Below, one piece after another: positions 53,875 through 63,044 of a stretch of DNA of 64,000 nucleotides. Each line of letters opens with the position of its first letter. Within the stretch, counting starts at the first letter, position 1. A program made the translations under genes and the position numbers. Source of the stretch: Luteimonas wenzhouensis (lineage in GTDB: Bacteria; Pseudomonadota; Gammaproteobacteria; Xanthomonadales; Xanthomonadaceae); assembly GCF_007859305.1 (NCBI RefSeq), contig NZ_VOHE01000003.1:469733-533732 (forward strand), written 5' to 3'. Under the pieces are notes generated by a model. The model was not told the DNA's origin. It worked only from the letters and a program-made list of their open reading frames with translations, and made no database searches.

Positions 53875-55201
53875 GGTCCGCGGCATCCTCCATCCGCCGC
53901 AGCAGCAGCTTGTCGATGCGCGGACCGTCCAGGTCGACCACCTCGATCCGCCAGCCGTTCCAGTCGAAATGCTCGCCCACGTGCGGGATCCGCCCGAACC
54001 AGGCGATCACCATGCCGGCGGCGGTGTGGTAGTCGTGTTCGTCCTCGCCGGGCAGTGTGCCGCCGCCGAGCAGTTCGCGCGCGGTTTCCACCGAGATCCC
54101 GCCGTCGACCAGCAGCGAGCCGTCGTCGCGGGCGGCGATCTGCGGCACCGCGTCCGGGCCCTCGCCGGTCTGGTTGCGGCCGATCACCGCCTCCATCACG
54201 TCGTTCACCGTGACCAGGCCGGTGACGTCGCCGTACTCGTCCACCACCAGCGCCAGCGACTGCTGCTCCTCGCGCAGGATCTCCAGCAGCTTCAGCGCCG
54301 TGGTCGACTCGGACACGAACAGCGGTTCGCGCAGGTACTTGAACAGGTCGAAGCCGGGCTCGTCGAGGCGGTCGATCAGCGACTTGATCTCGAGCACGCC
54401 GACCACGTCGGTATCGCTGCCGCGGTACACCGGGTAGCGCGAGAACGGGGTGGCCCGCATCAGCGCCAGGTTCTCCTCGAAGCCCTCGGCGATGTCGAGC
54501 CAGGCGATGCGGGTGCGCGGGGTCATCAGGCTGGCGGTGGTGCGGTCGCCCAGGCGCAGCACCCGGTTCATCATGTTGCGCTCGTCGGCATCGATCACGC
54601 CCTGCTCGTGGCTCTCGCTGAGCAGCAGGCGGATCTCCTCCTCGGTGACCTTCGCGGCCTGGGTATCGTCGAGCCGCAGCACCCTCAGCAGCCCGCGCAC
54701 CGTCACGCTCAGCACCCACACCGCGGGGGTGGCCGCCCTCGACAGCCCGTGCATCGGCAGCGCCACCCACGAGGCCAGGCGCTCGGGCGCCAGCAGGGCC
54801 AGGCGCTTGGGCAGCAGTTCGCCGAGCACGATGGTGAGGAAGGTGATCAGGCCCACCGCCAGCACCGTGCCGGCCACGGTGGCGTAGCTGCCCTGGGAGA
54901 GCAGCGGCACCGGCGCGCCGGCGGCCGGGAACCATTCGAGCAGGTGCGCGCCGATCGAGCGGCCGATGGCGTCGCCGCCGAACATGCCGGTGAGGATCCC
55001 GATCAGGGTGATGCCCACCTGGACCGTGGACAGGAAGCGCTCGGGGTGCTCGGCCAGCTCCAGCGCCCGGCGGGCCCCGCGCTGGCGGGTCGCGGCCAGC
55101 TGCTTGAGCCGCGCCTTGCGCGAGGTGACCACCGACATCTCCGACAGCGCGAAGAACGCGTTGCAGGCGATCAGGACCAGGACGATGAACAGCTCAAGCA
55201 C
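53864..55201 (-). CDS. CorC/HlyC-type CNNM-CBS membrane protein
   Basis: Protein of 445 residues. The N-terminal CNNM/DUF21 membrane domain (about 1-200, ELFIVLVLIACNAFFALSEMSVV) is followed by a CBS pair (about 215-335, LMTPRTRIAWLDI, LALVVDEYGDVTGLVTVNDVMEAVIG) and a C-terminal CorC/HlyC domain (about 350-435, DGSLLVDGGISVETARELL, HTAAGMVIAWFGRIPHVGEHFDWNGWRIEVVDLDG). Family members are linked to Mg/Co efflux; the haemolysin label is historical. It is the first of two overlapping genes on this strand. Confidence 0.92.
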   Translation of the reverse strand: MLELFIVLVLIACNAFFALSEMSVVTSRKARLKQLAATRQRGARRALELAEHPERFLSTVQVGITLIGILTGMFGGDAIGRSIGAHLLEWFPAAGAPVPLLSQGSYATVAGTVLAVGLITFLTIVLGELLPKRLALLAPERLASWVALPMHGLSRAATPAVWVLSVTVRGLLRVLRLDDTQAAKVTEEEIRLLLSESHEQGVIDADERNMMNRVLRLGDRTTASLMTPRTRIAWLDIAEGFEENLALMRATPFSRYPVYRGSDTDVVGVLEIKSLIDRLDEPGFDLFKYLREPLFVSESTTALKLLEILREEQQSLALVVDEYGDVTGLVTVNDVMEAVIGRNQTGEGPDAVPQIAARDDGSLLVDGGISVETARELLGGGTLPGEDEHDYHTAAGMVIAWFGRIPHVGEHFDWNGWRIEVVDLDGPRIDKLLLRRMEDAADHGR

Positions 55202-55452
55202 GACGGCGGCCCCGGTGGCCGGCGGGCGCCGGGGTCAGGCTGGAGCGGGGGAATCCGGTGCGGCGGGGGGGCGGTCTAGGGTCGTCGTCCATGGGCGGCG
55301 GCGCGGCGCAAGCGCGGCCATCCATCATAGCACCGGGTGTCCCCGGGCCCGCGCCGGAGGCCGGCCGTGACGGCCGGGTTGGCGGCCGGCGTCATCGAGC
55401 GGTCATAATTCCGCCCCGACGGCCGTCCACCCCGAGGCGGCGGGATCCCCCG

Positions 55453-56079
55453 ATGTTCTCCTTGCAGACCATTTTCGGCCAGGGCCACCAGTTCTACTCG
55501 CTGCTCGAGGACGCCGCGGTGGCGGCCCACGACGCGGCCAAGGCCCTGCACGCCATGCTCCGCGAGGCCGACCGCCAGCCGGCGCTCGACGCCTTCAAGC
55601 TGGCCCGCCTGCGCGAGCGCGAGGCCTCGGACAAGATCAGCCAGGCGCTGGTGGACAGCTTCATCACCCCGATCGAGCGCGAGGACATCGAGGCGCTGGG
55701 CTCGGCGCTGTACAAGATCCCCAAGCAGATCGAGAAGTTCGCCGATCGTTACTCGCTGGCCACCCAGCACCTGGAGCACATCGACTTCGCGCCGCGCGCG
55801 GCCATGCTCGAGCAGGCGGCCGAGGTGGTGGTGCAGATGGTCAAGCAGCTCAGGCACATGAAGCTCGAGCCGATGAAGGCGCTCAACGACCGCCTGCGCG
55901 CGCTGGAGAACGAGGCCGACCGGCTGATGCTCGAGCTCTACCGCGACATCTACTCGGGCAAGCTCGACCCGCTGCAGATGTTCCTGCTCAAGGAATTCTT
56001 CGAAATCCTGGAGAAGGCCATCGACCGCTGCCGCGAGGCCGGCGTGGTGGCCTACGAAATCGTGCTCAAGAACTCCTGA
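55453..56079 (+). CDS. PhoU-like (DUF47) phosphate transport accessory protein
   Basis: Alpha-helical protein of 208 residues of the DUF47/PhoU-like family that accompanies Pit transporters. Landmarks are MFSLQTIFGQGHQFYSLLEDAA, REREASDKISQALVDSFITPIEREDIEALGSALYKIPKQIEKFADRY and LENEADRLMLELYRDIYSGK, with conserved Asp/Glu residues that bind metals in PhoU-like proteins. Upstream open frame lacks these features, so the ATG at 55453 is used. It is followed 13 bp later by the phosphate transporter gene. Confidence 0.92.
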   Translation: MFSLQTIFGQGHQFYSLLEDAAVAAHDAAKALHAMLREADRQPALDAFKLARLREREASDKISQALVDSFITPIEREDIEALGSALYKIPKQIEKFADRYSLATQHLEHIDFAPRAAMLEQAAEVVVQMVKQLRHMKLEPMKALNDRLRALENEADRLMLELYRDIYSGKLDPLQMFLLKEFFEILEKAIDRCREAGVVAYEIVLKNS

Positions 56080-56092
56080 CCGGGCGCCGACC

Positions 56093-57220
56093 ATGCTGAC
56101 CCTGGTCCTGATCGTGGTGATCACCGCGCTGGTGTTCGAGTACATCAACGGTTTCCACGACACCGCCAACTCGATCGCGACCGTGGTCGCGACCAAGGTG
56201 CTCTCGCCGATGCAGGCGGTGGGCCTGGCCGCGTCGATGAACCTGATCGGCGCGCTGGCCGGCACCGCCGTGGCCAAGACGATCTCGTCGGGGCTGATCG
56301 ACGCGGGCGTGATCGAGGTCGGCTCGCAGCTGATCCTGTGCGCGCTGATGGGGGGGATCACCTGGAACCTGATCACCTGGTGGTTCGGCCTGCCGTCCTC
56401 GTCCTCGCACGCGCTGATCGGCGGCCTGCTGGGCGCCGCGCTGGCGGCGGCGGCCAACAACTTCGACGTGGTCATCTGGTCGGAGCCCGCCGAGCCGATC
56501 TACCGCAGCGCCGGGGTGCTGTGGAAGGTGATCGTGCCGATGGTGTCCTCGCCGGTGCTGGGCTTCGTCGCCGGCTTCCTGGTGATGGGCGTGCTGTTCT
56601 TCGTGATCTCGATGATGGCCCGTAGCGGCGGCTGGCTGGCGCGGATCGCGCGTCCGCGCTGGGTCAACGGCTTCTTCGGCAAGGCGCAGATCGTCAGCGC
56701 CGCCGGGATGGGTTTCGCCCACGGCATGAACGACGCGCAGAAGACGATGGGCATCGTCGCGCTCACCCTGGTCAGCGCCCAGGCCGCCGGTACCCTGGAC
56801 GTGCTGCCGGGCTGGCTGGCGTTCCTGCATCCGTCCGAGGGCGCGTTGGCCAACGGCGACATCGACACCTGGATCAAGGTCACCTGCGCGGTGGTGATGG
56901 CCGCCGGCACCGCCGCGGGCGGCTGGCGGATCATCAAGACCCTGGGCCACAAGCTGGTCAAGCTGCACCCGATCCACGGCTTCGCCGCCGAGACCAGCGC
57001 CGCCTCGGTGATCCTGGCCGCCTCGCACCTGGGCATCCCGGTCTCGACCACCCACAACATCTCGTCCGCGATCATGGGCGTGGGCACGGCCAAGCGCCTG
57101 AACGCGATCAAGTGGGGCGTGGTCCACAAGATGATCTGGGCCTGGATCCTGACCATCCCGATGTCGGGCGGGATCGCCTACCTGCTGTTCCGCCTGATGC
57201 AGAACCTGGGCTGGGCCTGA
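56093..57220 (+). CDS. pit: Low-affinity inorganic phosphate transporter, Pit family
   Basis: Inner-membrane phosphate (metal-phosphate):H+ symporter of 375 residues with about 10 helices. The two PiT signatures are present: EYINGFHDTANSIATVVATK near the N terminus and GFAHGMNDAQKTMGIVALTL in the second half. LPSSSSHALIGG and IPVSTTHNISSAIMG are the paired membrane-reentrant segments. It forms an operon with the PhoU-like gene and could import the phosphate released by the phytases at the left of the window. Confidence 0.95.
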   Translation: MLTLVLIVVITALVFEYINGFHDTANSIATVVATKVLSPMQAVGLAASMNLIGALAGTAVAKTISSGLIDAGVIEVGSQLILCALMGGITWNLITWWFGLPSSSSHALIGGLLGAALAAAANNFDVVIWSEPAEPIYRSAGVLWKVIVPMVSSPVLGFVAGFLVMGVLFFVISMMARSGGWLARIARPRWVNGFFGKAQIVSAAGMGFAHGMNDAQKTMGIVALTLVSAQAAGTLDVLPGWLAFLHPSEGALANGDIDTWIKVTCAVVMAAGTAAGGWRIIKTLGHKLVKLHPIHGFAAETSAASVILAASHLGIPVSTTHNISSAIMGVGTAKRLNAIKWGVVHKMIWAWILTIPMSGGIAYLLFRLMQNLGWA

Positions 57221-57248
57221 CCGGGACGCCCGGCGCCGGCGCCTGCGG

Positions 57249-57659
57249 CTAGAGGAGGTCGCCGTCGGCCGACAGGGCCCGCTCCAGCCGATCGCCCATG
57301 CCGCCGATCTCCAGCACCACGCGGCTGACCTCGGCCGCGGTGAGGCCCTCGTAGGGCCGGTTCTCGCACAGCTGCAGGTAGGGCACGCCGTCGAGTTCGC
57401 CGATCGCCAGGTAGCCCACCCGCGTGTTCCAGTTGAAGGCCAGGGCGCGGCGCGCGTCGATGCCGGTAATCGGTGCGATCACGGTGCTGGTGCGCAGGTA
57501 GCAGCGGCCGTCGTCGTCCTGCAGCTCGGACAGGAAGATCGCCTGGTGGCGGCGCCCGCCGTCGAGCGAGAGTTCGACGCAGACCACGTAGGGCTCCTGC
57601 ATCGTGACCCGGAAGTCCCCGTTGAGCAGGTGGCGGCGGATCTGTTCGAAGTTCTGCAT
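57249..57659 (-). CDS. Conserved small protein, YbjN/secretion-chaperone-like
   Basis: Protein of 136 residues (MQNFEQIRRHLLNGDFRVT...), with no signal peptide or membrane segment. The alternating pattern (VVCVELSLDGGRRHQAIFLSELQ, CYLRTSTVIAPI, RVGYLAIGELDGVPYLQLCENRPYEGL, then a C-terminal amphipathic helix) resembles the YbjN/CesT-like fold, but the assignment is weak. It is convergent with pit and divergent from the alkyltransferase-like gene. Function not recognised. Confidence 0.75.
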   Translation of the reverse strand: MQNFEQIRRHLLNGDFRVTMQEPYVVCVELSLDGGRRHQAIFLSELQDDDGRCYLRTSTVIAPITGIDARRALAFNWNTRVGYLAIGELDGVPYLQLCENRPYEGLTAAEVSRVVLEIGGMGDRLERALSADGDLL

Positions 57660-57700
57660 GGGGCGCGGCCGGCCGGGTGGAGCCGATATCCTAGTGCGCG

Positions 57701-58051
57701 ATGGCCGCCCTGTCTGCCGACTCCCCCGCCGTGGCGCGGATCCTGGCCGCGATCCGCGCGGTGCCGCGCGGATCGGTGGCCGGCTACGGCCAGATCGCGC
57801 TGCGCGCCGGGCTGCCGCGCCGGGCGCGGATGGTGGCGCGGGTGCTGGCCGGCAACGCCGACCCGGACCTGCCGTGGCACCGGATCCTGCGCAGCGACGG
57901 CCGGATCGCGTTCCCGCCCGGCTCGCGCGGGTTCCGCGAACAGGTGCGGCGCCTGCGGGCCGAGGGCGTGGCGGTGCAGAACGGCAGGGTGCGCATGGCG
58001 CGCGGGGACGAGGACCTGGACTCGGCGCTCTGGGGGCCGGGCCGGTCCTGA
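57701..58051 (+). CDS. Alkyltransferase-like protein (ATL, MGMT family)
   Basis: DNA damage-recognition protein of 116 residues. It matches the DNA-binding domain of O6-alkylguanine-DNA alkyltransferase (ILAAIRAVPRGSVAGYGQIALRAGLP, Tyr and Arg finger region, then LPWHRILRSDGRIAFPPGS). The reactive Cys of the PCHR motif is replaced by Trp59 (PWHR), the hallmark of ATLs, which bind O6-alkylguanine without repairing it and hand it to nucleotide excision repair. Length is normal for the family. Confidence 0.92.
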   Translation: MAALSADSPAVARILAAIRAVPRGSVAGYGQIALRAGLPRRARMVARVLAGNADPDLPWHRILRSDGRIAFPPGSRGFREQVRRLRAEGVAVQNGRVRMARGDEDLDSALWGPGRS

Positions 58052-58139
58052 GCCGGACGGCGGGAAGCTTCATCCCGCGCAACGCGCGAGGGCCCTGGGG
58101 CGCCGACCGGTATGATGGGCGCCGAGTGCAGGAGCGCCG

Positions 58140-58793
58140 ATGTTCACCAATATCCCCCCCGTCACCAAGGGACTGCTGATCGCCAATGGCGTCGTGTTCG
58201 TGCTGCAGCTGCTGCTGGGCCCGGCACTGGATGCGCTGATGCTGTGGCCGTGGCTGCCGCCGGAGCTGGCGCCCTATGCGCCGCACCGCTTCATGCCGTG
58301 GCAGCTGCTCACCCACGGGTTCATGCACAGCCCCACCAACATCGCGCACCTGCTGTTCAACATGCTGGCGCTGGTGATGTTCGGCGCCCAGCTCGAGTAC
58401 GTCTGGGGCCAGCGCCGGTTCCTGACCTATTTCCTCGTGTGCGTGGCCGGCGCCGGGCTGTGCCAGCTGCTGGTGGTGTCCTGGAGCGTGGCCAACGGCG
58501 GTGGCCTCTATCCGACCGTGGGCGCGTCGGGCGGCGTGTTCGGCCTGCTGCTGGCCTACGGGCTGCTGTTCCCGCACCAGCGGGTGATGCTGCTGATCCC
58601 GCCGGTGCCGATGAAGGCGCGTACCCTGGTGATCGTCTACGGCCTGATCGAACTGGTGCTGGGCGTCACCGGGACGCAGTCGGGCGTGGCCCACTTCGCA
58701 CACCTGGGCGGGATGCTGTTCGGCTGGCTGCTGATCCGGTACTGGCGCGGCCAGCCGCCGTTCGGCGGGCCCAGGCTCCGGCGCGTGGTGTAG
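58140..58793 (+). CDS. Rhomboid-family intramembrane serine protease
   Basis: Six-helix membrane protease of 217 residues. The catalytic Ser130 lies in VGASGGVFGLLLAYG, and His188 in VAHFAHLGGMLFG forms the dyad. HGFMHSPTNIAHLLFNMLAL carries the conserved His/Asn of helix 2. Substrate unknown. It lies alone downstream of the ATL gene with a short gap. Confidence 0.93.
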   Translation: MFTNIPPVTKGLLIANGVVFVLQLLLGPALDALMLWPWLPPELAPYAPHRFMPWQLLTHGFMHSPTNIAHLLFNMLALVMFGAQLEYVWGQRRFLTYFLVCVAGAGLCQLLVVSWSVANGGGLYPTVGASGGVFGLLLAYGLLFPHQRVMLLIPPVPMKARTLVIVYGLIELVLGVTGTQSGVAHFAHLGGMLFGWLLIRYWRGQPPFGGPRLRRVV

Positions 58794-58882
58794 CGCCGCC
58801 GGCGGCGCGTCATGCCCGCTTGACGGCGCGGGCGCTAGCCTCCGGTCTTCCGCGACGGCCACTGGGCCGAGGACGACCGTGC

Positions 58883-59173
58883 ATGGACATCACCTTCGTC
58901 GGCGGGCCCTGGCACGGCTCGTCGCGCGCCTTCGATCCACCGCTGCCGACCGCCATCCCGGCCGGGCCGGACGCGGTGTACGTGCCCTGGGCCGGGCATG
59001 CGGCCACGGCCGGGGTGCTCGCGCCGCGGCTCGCGGACGCCGAGACCTATGTACTCGCCACGCTGATGCCGCCGGAACTGCTCGAGCGCGTCCAGGACGT
59101 GCTGCTGTACCGGGTGCCGGCGCCATCGCAGGCGCCGGGCGACGACGCCGGCCCGTGCGGCATGGCCGCCTGA
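58883..59173 (+). CDS. Hypothetical small protein
   Basis: A 96-residue frame (MDITFVGGPWHGSSRAFDPPLP...) with a GAGGAC Shine-Dalgarno-like element about 8 nt before the ATG. It is Pro/Ala rich, with a short beta-strand-like start and no signal peptide, membrane helix or recognised domain. The GGPWHG start looks like a real small-protein family motif, but the function is unknown. Coding status is moderately supported. Confidence 0.5.
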   Translation: MDITFVGGPWHGSSRAFDPPLPTAIPAGPDAVYVPWAGHAATAGVLAPRLADAETYVLATLMPPELLERVQDVLLYRVPAPSQAPGDDAGPCGMAA

Positions 59174-59480
59174 CCGGCCGTGCGAAGGCGCCAGGATGGC
59201 GCGCGCGTGGACCGGGTGCACCGCCCCTTCACCGCGGGTCCGGCAGGCTGCCCGAGAAGGACAGCAGGAGGTGGCATGGCCGGCGCCGACCAGCGCGTGG
59301 CGGATGGATCGGTGCCGCACGCGGCGGGCTCGTGGAGACCGGATCCACCACCGGCTGGCCGCGTCGGGGGCCGGTCGCCGCGGCGCCCGCACGCGCCCGG
59401 CTGAACACGGAGACCGCCCGCGTGGACAGCACGCTCGCCAGCGAGCCTGGGCGCAAGGCCCGAGCGGGGAGGCGGACCCC
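59174..59480. other. Gap with no supported gene
   Basis: A 307-bp GC-rich stretch between the small hypothetical gene and the SDR-DoxX gene. Open frames exist on both strands but lack ribosome binding sites and recognisable domains. No repeat matching the other families of the window was seen. Confidence 0.5.
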
Positions 59481-60758
59481 ATGCGCGTGATGGTGCTTGG
59501 CGCCGGCCTGGTTGGCACCGCGCTCGCGCGCGGCCTGCGCGCGCGTGGCCACCACGTCACCCAGGCGGGCCGCGACACCCGCGCCGGCGCCGGGACGATC
59601 GCGCTCGATTTCAATGCGCTGCCCGACGACGCCACGCTGGTGCGCGCGCTCAGCGATCTGGACGTGCTGGTGAACACGGTGGGCATCTTCCGCCAGACGG
59701 CGCAGCAGCGCTTCGCGGCGGTCCACGTGGACACTCCGTTGCGGCTGTTTGCCGCCGCGCGCAGCGCGGGCGTGCGACGGGTGCTGCAGGTGTCGGCCCT
59801 GGGCGCGGATCCGGCGTCTCCGGTCCCCTTCCTGGCCTCGAAGGGCCGCGCCGACGCGGCGCTGCTGGCGCACGACCACCTCGAGCGCTGCGTGGTGCGC
59901 CCGTCGCTGGTGTTCTCGCCGGCCGGAGCCGGCACCCGCTGCTTCGCCGCGATGGCGGGGCTGCCGCTGCTGCCGTTGCCGGGCGGCGGGCGCCAGTGCA
60001 TCCAGCCGCTGCACCTGGACGACCTGGTCGCGGTGCTGGTGCGCCTGGTGGAGGCGCCGTCGGTCCCGGACACGCTGGACGTGGCCGGGCCGCGCCCGCT
60101 CACGCTGCGCGCCTACCTGGAGGAGTTCCGTCGCGCCATGGACACCGGGGGAGCCACGGTGCCGGTCCCGATGTGGCTGGCGCGGGCGGGGGCCTGGGTC
60201 GCCGCCCGCGCCGCGCCGCGCGCGCCCCTCCACCCCGATGCGCTGGCCATGCTGGTCGCCGCCGGCGCGGTCGACCCGGCGCCGACCGCCCGCTGGCTGG
60301 GGCATGCGCCACGCGCGCCGGAGCACTTCTTCCAGGGCCTGCCGCTGGAACGGATGCGGCGCAACGCGATGCTGGGCTGGAGCCTGCCGCTGATGCGGAT
60401 CGCGCTGGCGCTGGCGTGGATCGGCGCAGGCGTGGTCCTCCTCTGCGCCGATCCGCGCGCGGCGGCGCTGGAACTGCTGGCGCGCGTCGGGCTGCAGGGC
60501 GCGCCGGCGCAGGCGGTGTTGTGGATCGCGGCGCTGCTCGACATCGCGCTCGGCGCGGCCCTGCTGCTGTTGCGTCGCCGTCGCCTGCTGTACGCCGCCC
60601 AGCTGGTGCTGGTGGCGGCCTGTACGATCGTCATCACCCTGCGGCTCCCGGAGCAGTGGTCGCATCCGCTCGGCCCGGTGCTCAAGAACCTGCCGCTGCT
60701 GGCGATGATCGCGGCGCTGTCCGCGCTGGACCGCGGCGAGGGACCGGATCGACCTTGA
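59481..60758 (+). CDS. SDR-like NAD(P)-binding protein fused to a DoxX-like membrane domain
   Basis: Protein of 425 residues. The N-terminal part (1-280) is an extended/atypical SDR with Rossmann motif MRVMVLGAGLVGTALARGL, DVLVNTVGIF and a YxxxK-lacking active site (FLASKGRADAALL), typical of atypical SDRs. The C-terminal 130 residues have four hydrophobic segments (LMRIALALAWIGAGVVLL, AVLWIAALLDIALGAALLLL, LVLVAACTIVITL, LPLLAMIAALSAL) of the DoxX-like type. GGGGAGG lies 8 nt before the ATG. This fusion is seen in proteobacteria; the substrate is unknown. Confidence 0.88.
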   Translation: MRVMVLGAGLVGTALARGLRARGHHVTQAGRDTRAGAGTIALDFNALPDDATLVRALSDLDVLVNTVGIFRQTAQQRFAAVHVDTPLRLFAAARSAGVRRVLQVSALGADPASPVPFLASKGRADAALLAHDHLERCVVRPSLVFSPAGAGTRCFAAMAGLPLLPLPGGGRQCIQPLHLDDLVAVLVRLVEAPSVPDTLDVAGPRPLTLRAYLEEFRRAMDTGGATVPVPMWLARAGAWVAARAAPRAPLHPDALAMLVAAGAVDPAPTARWLGHAPRAPEHFFQGLPLERMRRNAMLGWSLPLMRIALALAWIGAGVVLLCADPRAAALELLARVGLQGAPAQAVLWIAALLDIALGAALLLLRRRRLLYAAQLVLVAACTIVITLRLPEQWSHPLGPVLKNLPLLAMIAALSALDRGEGPDRP

Positions 60759-60832
60759 GTCCGGGCCGCTGCGCTCGTCGACGCAGCGGCCCGCGGCACC
60801 GCGTCGTGCCGGTGCGCCCGCGGACGCCGGGG

Positions 60833-62848
60833 CTAATGCGCCTGGCGCCAGATCGAGACCTGCTCCTCGGTCTTGCGCACCATGGCGTTGCCCGCCTTGC
60901 ACTTGAACGCCTTGGCGAAGGCCGGCAGGTTCACCAGCGGCCCGTTGGCGCGCCACTTGCCCGGCGCCTGGGCCTGGGTCGAGGCCGCTTCGGTGGCCGC
61001 TTCCGGCGAGAGCTGTTCGCGCCACAGCGACGCCCAGGCGCGGAAGAAGGACTCGTAGCCGGCGCTGTCGGGATCGGCCTGGGCGGCCTCGAAGGCGTCC
61101 AGGGCCAGTTCCACCGCGGCCAGGTCGGCCATGTTGCCTTCGCGGGTGAGGTTGCCATCGACCTTGAGCGCGGTGGCCGCCGGGTAGTCGTAGTTCGCGT
61201 ACTGCGCGGCGAGGCGGTTGGCGCGCTCGCCGAACGCGGCCTCGTCGGCCGGGGTCCACCAGGTGCGGATCTGCCCGGAGGCATCCACCAGCCGGCCCTT
61301 GGCGTCGACCGCGCGCCCGAGCTCGTGGCCGACCAGGGCGCCGAAGCTGCCGTACTGCGCGGCGGCGTCCTGCTCCATGTCCAGCACCGGCGCCTGCAGC
61401 ACCGCGGCCGAGACGACCAGGCGGTTGTGGGCGATGTCGTAGGCCAGCACCGGCTCCTGCGGCTGTACCCCCCAGCGCCGCTGGGCGTTGGTGCGGCCGA
61501 TGCGGCGCATTTCCTCGCGGTGGTGCCAGGTGGCGGCGATCAGCATGTTGCTGCCGAAGCTGTTGCGGCCCATGGGCTGCATGCTGAAGTCGAGGTCGTC
61601 GGCGGGCGCGCCGATCTCGATCCGCAGGCCGGCCAGCTTGGCCGCGGCCTCGGCGCGGGCCTCGGCCGAGAGCCAGTCGCTGCGCTCCACGGCGCGCGCC
61701 AGCGCATCGCGTACTCCGCCCGCGATGGCTTCGGCGCGGGCGCGGGTGGCCTCGGGCAGGTAGCGGGCGACGTACTCGCGCGCGAGCATCGGCCCGGCGG
61801 CGCGATTGATCGCCTCGAGCACCTGCACGTCGCGCTGTGGCGGGGCGGACTGGCCGCGCAGCACGCGGCCGTGGAACGAGAAGTGGGCGTCGCGGAAGGC
61901 CTGGTTGAGGTAGGGCGCCATCGCGTTGCCGATCTGGTAGCGCAGGTAGGTCTTCCACTGGCCCGGCCTGAGGGTGCGCACCAGGTTGTCGACCTCGGTG
62001 AAGTACGCGACGTGGGCCATCGACACCTGGTCGGCGGTCACGCCCTGGGCCTGCAGGAACTGGTCGAGCTGCAGGTTGCGGAACTGCTTGGCGAAGTCGG
62101 CGGTGGGGACCAGGGCGTAGTTGGCGCGGGGGTCGCGCAGGCTGGTGATCGGACGCGAGGCGCGGGCCAGCCGGGTCTCCAGGTCGAGCACCATCGCCAT
62201 CTCGTCCTTGAGCTTGTCCTGGGGGGTGCCGGTCAGCGCCAGGATCTTCTCGACGTATTCGGTGTAGCGGCCGAGCAGGGCGCGGGCGTCGGCGTCTTCG
62301 CGGGTGTAGAAGGCCGGGTCCGGCAGGGCGATGCCGCCCTGGGTGAAGTAGCCGATGTAGCGGTCGAGGTCGGCCAGGTCGAGATCGGCGCCGAAATTGA
62401 AGGCCACGGGGATGCCGACCTGGTGCAGGGCGGCGATCGCGGGCGGGATGTCGCGGGCGCGGCGGATGGCATCGATGCGCGAGAGCAGGGTGGCGATCGG
62501 CTGGGTGCCGTCGCGTTCGACCGCGGCCTCGTCGATGCCGCTGGCCCAGAAGTCGCCGAGCAGTTTCTGGACGTCGTTCCGCGGCGACCGGGCCGCCTCG
62601 TCGAGGATCGCGCGCTGCTGCAGGAGGGTGTGCTGCTGCAGCTGGCCCAGGGCGGAGACCGAGCCGGTGCCGCTGACCACGGCGTTGGCGTCCAGCCAGT
62701 CCTTGTTGACGAAGGTGTAGAAGTCGCTGCAGGCGGTGATCGCGGGCTGCGCGGGGGCGCGGCGGCGCTGGCCGTTGGCGTCGGGAGCGGCCAGGGCCAG
62801 CACCAGGCAGGTGGCGAGGGCGGCGGCAAGCGGCTTCTGCATCGGCAT
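60833..62848 (-). CDS. M13-family metallopeptidase homologue, catalytic residues lost
   Basis: Exported neprilysin-like protein of 671 residues with signal peptide (LAAALATCLVLALAAPDANGQ), N-terminal M13 domain (ACSDFYTFVNKDWLDAN) and C-terminal catalytic domain. The zinc site should read HExxH but is HELGR (His508, Glu509, Arg512). The third ligand Glu, expected 63 residues later in the ENIAD motif, is Gly571 (EGNMAD), and the usual DPHxPGKFR His is Gln (AQAPGKWR). The fold landmarks GSNMLIAATWHHR, RRWGVQPQEPVLAYD and CKAGNAMVRKTEEQVSIWR remain. It is therefore probably an inactive binding or chaperone-like paralogue rather than a pseudogene, since the frame is intact. Confidence 0.92.
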   Translation of the reverse strand: MPMQKPLAAALATCLVLALAAPDANGQRRRAPAQPAITACSDFYTFVNKDWLDANAVVSGTGSVSALGQLQQHTLLQQRAILDEAARSPRNDVQKLLGDFWASGIDEAAVERDGTQPIATLLSRIDAIRRARDIPPAIAALHQVGIPVAFNFGADLDLADLDRYIGYFTQGGIALPDPAFYTREDADARALLGRYTEYVEKILALTGTPQDKLKDEMAMVLDLETRLARASRPITSLRDPRANYALVPTADFAKQFRNLQLDQFLQAQGVTADQVSMAHVAYFTEVDNLVRTLRPGQWKTYLRYQIGNAMAPYLNQAFRDAHFSFHGRVLRGQSAPPQRDVQVLEAINRAAGPMLAREYVARYLPEATRARAEAIAGGVRDALARAVERSDWLSAEARAEAAAKLAGLRIEIGAPADDLDFSMQPMGRNSFGSNMLIAATWHHREEMRRIGRTNAQRRWGVQPQEPVLAYDIAHNRLVVSAAVLQAPVLDMEQDAAAQYGSFGALVGHELGRAVDAKGRLVDASGQIRTWWTPADEAAFGERANRLAAQYANYDYPAATALKVDGNLTREGNMADLAAVELALDAFEAAQADPDSAGYESFFRAWASLWREQLSPEAATEAASTQAQAPGKWRANGPLVNLPAFAKAFKCKAGNAMVRKTEEQVSIWRQAH

Positions 62849-63044
62849 GGAGCTCGTCCGGGGTGGTTGGGATCGGGCCCGGATTCTAGCAAGGGGGGCG
62901 CGGGTGGCCTTCACCGCCGGCGCGGCCCCGGTCACGGATTCGGGCGGTGTCACTGCCGGCGCTCGCCGACAGGTGCCGGGACGTCGGCGAGGCTGATCCG
63001 CGTGTCCCGTCGGGGGGCGTGGCGGCGGACGGGCCACGCCGCGA

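Noticed and set aside
55389..55406. Pho-box-like GCGTCAT, CGAG, CGGTCAT before the PhoU-like/pit operon
   Set aside because: The half-sites match the consensus at only 5 and 6 of 7 positions, and the second overlaps a -10-like CATAAT. The 11-bp spacing is suggestive but not enough to list as a site.
60833..62848. Interpreting the M13 homologue as a pseudogene
   Set aside because: Despite the lost catalytic residues there is no frameshift or stop, the length is normal and the signal peptide is intact, so an inactive functional paralogue is more likely.
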